Assembly (NCBI GenBank): GCA_009760855.2
Contig: WPIO01000047.1
Coordinates: 3,116,001 to 3,180,000, forward strand
DNA from: Cristatella mucedo
Lineage: Eukaryota; Bryozoa; Phylactolaemata; Cristatellidae
Direction: 5' to 3'
Length of the DNA stretch: 64,000 bases
Each line of letters begins with the position of its first letter. The first letter of the stretch is position 1. The notes below the pieces were generated by a model. The model saw only the letters and a list, made by a program, of their open reading frames with translations. It made no database searches and was not told the DNA's origin. The position numbers were made by a program, and so were the translations under genes. Shown piece after piece: positions 59,526 through 64,000 of the stretch.

Positions 59526-60117
59526 TGTGTTTTTCTGTGCTCGATTCAGATCGACGGGAGCACCGGCACGCTGCTGAAGCATGCACACCGATAGTGCCCT
59601 AAACGACCCCAGAGTCTAACAGCTGGTGGCTGTGGCCTAGGGACGGCCGGAGCCCAGATGTGGTCTGGCAGCGTTGGTTTATTCACAGGCTGGGTTTGTG
59701 CTCCCTCTAACCCACTGGGATAAGCTGCGGCTGAGAGGGAGTAAGAACAGAAGGAACGCCGGCCTAGGAGAGAACACTTGTGTTTGGGGAGCGCTGGCTG
59801 CAGGCGCTAGCGAAAATACAGTTCTTGTGAGCCAGCTTCGGTATTCTGCATGCTTCCGCGTGCGTACTCACTTGGAAGAGCATTGTTTAATCGGCAGTTG
59901 GTAACCTGCTGTAATTTTTAGCCTAGTAGATAACCTTGGTGCTGCAAACTTATGATGCTCCTTACTCAACAGCATTTAATCCGGACAAAATAAGTCAATC
60001 TTTAGAATGTTATTTCTGGATGCATACATTCCTGAATATTTTTTCATTTAGTGCTGGCACCTCGGAAAGAAACGTTGCAAAATGTAATACCCGAATTACT
60101 CCTCACAATCCTGGGCT
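59526..60117. other. No gene seen
   Basis: A GC-richer stretch at 59570-59800 with a plus-strand frame 59674-59904 that I cannot assign. Confidence 0.4.
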
Positions 60118-61685
60118 TGATAGGCCCAACAAGATAATACTAGCTACGGGCAAAACCAGTGTGAGTCAGAAATTGGAACGGCTAACGCTCAAAATTGGCT
60201 CTGCCAGCATATCTCCAGTTGAATCAGCTCGAAATTTAGGCGTCATGTTCCACAGTGTCCTCTCATTAGACGACCGCATCAGCTCCACAGTCGAGTCTGC
60301 CTACTTTCAGCTACATAACATTGCAAAAATTCGGGCTTTTTTGGATATGGATACCACGTCTAAATTGGTCCATGCATTTGTTACATCCCATCTTGACTTT
60401 TGTAACTCACAGGTCGCTGGCCTACCGGCATGTGCAAATAGGCGATTACAGACAGTGCAAAACTCAGCAGCTAGGCTTGTCTGTCGTAAGCGTCGCAGTT
60501 GCTACATCACAACGCTTCTCGCCGACCTGCACTGGCTACCAGTCAAGCAACGGATCCACTTCAAGGTTTTCTCTCTCACTTTTAGGTCACTTCATTCTTT
60601 GGCTCCAGCCTATCTCTCAGATCTACTCCCCCACCAGGCCAAGCATCGTATCACCTGCTTTTCGGAATCCAACAGTTTACCAATACCTCGTACAAACCTC
60701 AAATCCTTTGGAAACCGTGCATTTACTACAGCTGACTATAAATATGGCTGCAAGGCTGGTCTTCAAGTCCCAGCGGTTTGAGCACGTGTCACCTCCGCTG
60801 AACGAGCTAGGATGGTTGCCGGTTGAGCAAAGGATACAGAGCAAAGTTCTTACGCTGACCCACAAGGCCCGCCACGGCTTAGCTCCTTCGAACCTAGCTG
60901 AACTGCTGCACCAGTTTCAGCCTGTTCGCGCCCTCAGGTCCTGTGTGGACAATAAATTAGCTGTCCCATTCCTCCGCTTAAAGACAGTTGGCGACAGAAG
61001 CTTTAGCTCTGTGGGTCCAAGACTGTGGAACTCGCTTCCACAATAAATGCAACGAGAACTTCTCTTCTACTGCCGACTATGGCATATCTTTTTCAGCGGT
61101 CCTGAACTGTTACTTCTATGCTACTCACTACCTCAACTGCTCTCCTGACTCTGCTGTGTTTCCCAGTTTCTCTGTGTTGCGTGAGACGAAGTCTGTTGGC
61201 TACCGAATGCGTACCGAAAGCCGCTTAGGCTGTGAGTGCGCTATACAAAACTCTCCTGTGTAACACCCACATGGTCTTTATGACTTTGTGGAGTTACTGA
61301 CGGAGATTCAATTTAGCTCGTAAGCTCCCAAAGCCTGAAACCCCCTCCCGACTTGCTTCAGAACATCCCCTGACCTGACCACGATTAAAAAGAACTTAAA
61401 AACACACCTATTCAGGACAGCATTTAGTGGGTCCCTGTGATTAGTCCTTGTTGTGCATATGCGTGCTGACACTGTGCATGTTGCCACTAACGGCACTTGC
61501 ATGCTGACCCTGTACATGTCACCCCTAACCATGTTATTCGTGTTGCTTAGCAAGCATGATATTACTCACTATTTAATCACGCTTCCCTTTGCAGCAAATG
61601 TAAAGCGCCTAGAAAGAGATTGAGTTCTCTGAGGGCGCTTTATCAATTGCATTATTATTATTATTATTATTATGTGCTGGTTGCT
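60118..61685 (+). mobile_element. LINE family A copy interrupted by LINE B
   Basis: The left part runs from LTLKIGSASISPVESARNLG through CRKRRSCY to TNLKSFGNRAF. The right part resumes at 61311 with the coding for the last residues, the hairpin (GCGCCTAGAAAGAGATTGAG, GAGGGCGCTTTATC) and (ATT)n. The bases ATTTA occur on both sides of the insert. Confidence 0.9.
60726..61310 (+). mobile_element. LINE family B inserted into LINE A
   Basis: It starts CTACAGCTGACTATAAATAT (RT C-terminal coding for [15 protein letters not shown]), keeps LPVEQRIQSKVLTLTHKA and RSFSSVGPRLWNSLPQ, and ends GGAGTTACTGACGGAGATTC. The flanking ATTTA (60721-60725 and 61311-61315) is a clean target duplication. This places family B activity after this family A insertion. 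Confidence 0.9.
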
Positions 61686-62167
61686 ACAATGAGAGAAGGC
61701 TAGTTTATAGTTTAGCTGTTTACTGCTTGTCACATTCTCTGCCCCTCACATTTGCCTAACGTGTTCGTAAGATTCAGGCTCGGTGCCAAATACAAAAGTG
61801 CCACTCATTTCCTAAGGCTCTGTGGTAAATATCCTTGTAAAAGTAACTAAGCCGTGAAGCAGTGAGCCAAATCTCTTGTACTGAGTCTGCTAAGCACAAC
61901 TTTTTATTGATACACCACATACCAAGTCTTCCTTTATTACAATCATTTTCTTAGGTAGAACTTTGATTTTTGCTCTAGAAATCACCCTTTCAGTCTATCG
62001 GTTTATAACACCGTTTTGAAGACCACACTGACTCCTCATCTACAGAATCGTGTACGTGGGCTGATGCATTCTCTCAGTTGGTTCATTTGCATGGCTCAAA
62101 GATTGAACAAAACTTGATCAAATATTCTTCCTCGAGGGCAAGCTTTCAACTTTTTTTATAATCGAAT
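61686..62167. other. No gene seen
   Basis: No recognised coding or repeat structure up to the AT repeats. Confidence 0.5.
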
Positions 62168-62255
62168 TATATATATATATATATATATAACTGTGGAGTT
62201 GTTTATATATATATATATATATATATTTTATTATTTATTTATTTATTTATTTATG
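62168..62255. repeat. (AT)n and (TTTA)n microsatellites
   Basis: Two AT runs separated by CTGTGGAGTTGTT, then (TTTA)n. The TTTA part touches the 3' end of a LINE B copy and may be its tail. Confidence 0.85.
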
Positions 62256-63095
62256 TGTTTCTTTTTAAGCCTCGGCGGCTTTTGGTGTGCATACGGAAGC
62301 CAACAGACTTCATCTAGGAAACAAAATGAGAAACATTACTGGTTCGGGAGAGCAGTTAGGTTAGTGATTAGTATGGAAGTAGCAGCTGAGGACCGCTGGA
62401 AAGGATGTGCCATTATTGGCAGCAGGAGAGTAACTGTCGTTGTCTAAGAATTGTGGAGTTGATTTTCAAATTCTAGGACTTGCAGAGCGAAGGCTTCTGT
62501 CACCAAAGATTCTACAGTGAGGGAATGGAACAGCTAATTTTTTTCCAGAGAGGAACTAAGGGCACGAGGAGGCTGAAACTGGTGCAGCAGTTCAGCTAGG
62601 TACAGAGGAGCCAAGCTGTGGCGGGACTTTTGGGCCGGCGTAAGAACTTTGCTCTGTATTCGTTGATCAGCCTAAAGCAGTCATCCTGGATCTTTTAGCA
62701 AAGGAGACACGTTGTCAAACTTCTGGGACTTGAAGACTAGCCTTGCAGCCTTATTCATAGCCAGCTGCTGTGGCTATTGGCTTTGTGCTAGATTATCCAA
62801 AATGGAATTGCAATAATCTAGCCGAGACTGAACCGAGGAGAAACATGACTCGTTTCCAAGCCACCATGAAGAATAGCTTTTAATCTTAAACAGAGATTGA
62901 CGTTGATGCAGCTGTTAAAGCAGTCCTCCTAACGATGCTATCAAAATTTAAGCAGCTGTCAGAGACGAAATCAAAACTCCTAACACGTGGCGATGCTTGC
63001 ACAACAACATTATCTATTAGGAGCAAAGTATTTTAGCCCAGCTACACGCTTGGATATCCTATGAGGAGCTGCTTTGTTTTATTGTCATTTAGTTT
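62255..63095 (-). mobile_element. LINE family B copy, decayed
   Basis: It matches family B from the 3' region (inverse text CGGCGGCTTTTGGTGTGCAT, GAAGTAGCAGCTGAGGACCG) into the coding just after YADD (inverse GGATATCCTATGAGGAGCTG). The 3' end adjoins the (TTTA)n and (AT)n repeats at 62168-62255. Confidence 0.72.
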
Positions 63096-63479
63096 ATTTA
63101 TCTCAATAATAATCGTTAGTGAATCGAAAAACCCTTGGACTTGACATCGATGTCACTTGCAAAAATTGTCCTCCTTACTCCATCTACTAAGTTGTCTGTC
63201 CGACCTATCTCCACTGACGGAATACAAAACACAGCACTAGACAGTTTTCTGCATGGTTTTCTCCTCTAGTTAAGCAAACTAAACCACTTCGCCTAAATTC
63301 CCAGCGGTTTAGTGAAAACTTTAAAATAGCTGGGACCACTAAGCGAAAGCCTGAGATAGCATACACAAGGTCAGGACTCACAACCACTGGCCCACCAGGA
63401 TTTTTTTGGTAGTACCAATCCACCTAGCTGAAGAGAGATTCAGATTATAGGAAAATACAGTAGAATGACAGGTGGATAA
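63096..63479. other. No clear feature
   Basis: May hold an earlier part of the family E LINE (CCCAGCGGTTTAGTG), but the match is too poor to call. Confidence 0.35.
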
Positions 63480-63965
63480 TCCAAAAGTGCTAATTTTGAA
63501 CGTGAAATATTGTCAAAATCTCTCCCATCTCAGTACCGTACTTTAAGAACCCACTTTAAGGTATTCCACTATCGTGCTCCGGCCTACTTGGCCGATCAAA
63601 TCAGGCTTCGCACGATACAGCCAACTCTGCTGACTCAAGCCATTTAGCTGTGCCTCTAACCAATCTCAAAACCTTTGTAAACCGTGCCTTTATAATCTTA
63701 TGCTCGTAAAGCCTGGAGCTCACTCTCGACTAATGTCACGACATCACCGGACTTTCCAACATTCATAAAGAAACTGAAACCTGCTTTTTCCTTACAAATT
63801 GCTCTTTGTCGTGTGAGTTGTACTTTGTGTGCTTTAATGTCCTGACGCTGTCTGCGTCATCGCTAAGCACCCGACATGCTTCCTCTCCAGCATAAGTCAA
63901 GTCTCTAAAAAGAGATTTTGTTTCCTTAGCGTACTATGCGGATGTTATTATTGTTATTCTCTCGT
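63480..63965 (+). mobile_element. Diverged LINE 3' end (family E)
   Basis: The text translates in pieces as THFKVFHYRAPAYLADQI and KAWSSLSTNVTTSPDFPTF, the usual CR1/L2 C-terminal pattern. It ends AGTCTCTAAAAAGAGATTTT followed by ATTATTGTTATT, a worn form of the hairpin plus ATT tail. Confidence 0.62.
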
Positions 63966-64000
63966 TTAATAAAGAGCCTTGCGGTCCCGCCAGGGGGATT

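Noticed and set aside
59936-60781. A 281-codon frame that looks like one protein
   Set aside because: It runs from LINE A coding across the LINE B insertion boundary. The last residues are LINE B read out of frame.
60321-61046. A 241-codon frame, longest RT-like reading on the plus strand
   Set aside because: The first half is LINE A in a wrong frame and the second half LINE B in the right frame. It is a chimera made by nesting, not a gene.

Overview
The window is animal nuclear DNA. It has no bacterial-style operons. It carries spliced exons, tRNA-derived SINEs, many decayed CR1/L2-type LINEs and abundant AT/GT microsatellites. The introns range from about 80 bp to more than 8 kb and are packed with retroelements. 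The animal is probably an invertebrate, but I cannot name the phylum from the sequence.

One host gene can be rebuilt with good support: a semaphorin on the minus strand, running from about 37.8 kb down to at least 2.8 kb. Sixteen exons, read from high to low coordinates (37729-37825 to 2792-2899), join with matching codon phase at every junction. They encode a sema domain, then a PSI cysteine module, then about 300 residues rich in Ser and Thr that look like a mucin-type stalk. The sema domain shows the C..NFIR segment, a CGSNA version of CGTNA, an LRT-like piece, YSRVAR-like SVSRVARACK, FYFDEI, YGVF, GSAICAF and GTDDGRILK. The PSI module shows RDPYCSWD. The conserved segment that normally reads LP...F...H.LM was not found between 24.2 and 20.1 kb, so one short exon is missed or the domain is shortened. 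Two further small 3' exons (2478-2535 and 2355-2373, ending in a stop) and one far-upstream 5' exon (56290-56421) are possible but weakly supported.

The rest is mostly retroelements. LINE family A ends in a conserved hairpin (AAAGCGCC pairing with GGCGCTTT around an inner AGAGA/TCTCT stem) followed by ATT repeats, and has about seventeen copies. LINE family B ends near GGAGAT and is represented by a near full-length 3.5 kb copy at 47.5-51.0 kb with endonuclease and reverse transcriptase remnants, plus several truncated copies. Further divergent families occur at 30.4-31.4, 41.7-42.2, 45.5-45.9, 52.6-53.0 and 63.5-64.0 kb. tRNA-derived SINEs occur at 3.1, 3.8, 9.5, 15.6, 33.6, 46.8 and 55.1 kb. 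The 3.8 kb SINE ends in a tail matching the LINE A hairpin, which marks a likely SINE/LINE partnership.

Every LINE reading frame I inspected is broken, so I see no element that is clearly active. Region by region: 0-2.8 kb, LINE B fragment and possible gene end; 2.8-12.7 kb, mucin-like exons and LINE A cluster; 15.8-17.6 kb, PSI and last sema blade; 17.6-38 kb, sema exons spread among LINEs; 38-64 kb, retroelement-rich DNA upstream of the gene, with a GDASA-coding minisatellite at 51.9 kb.
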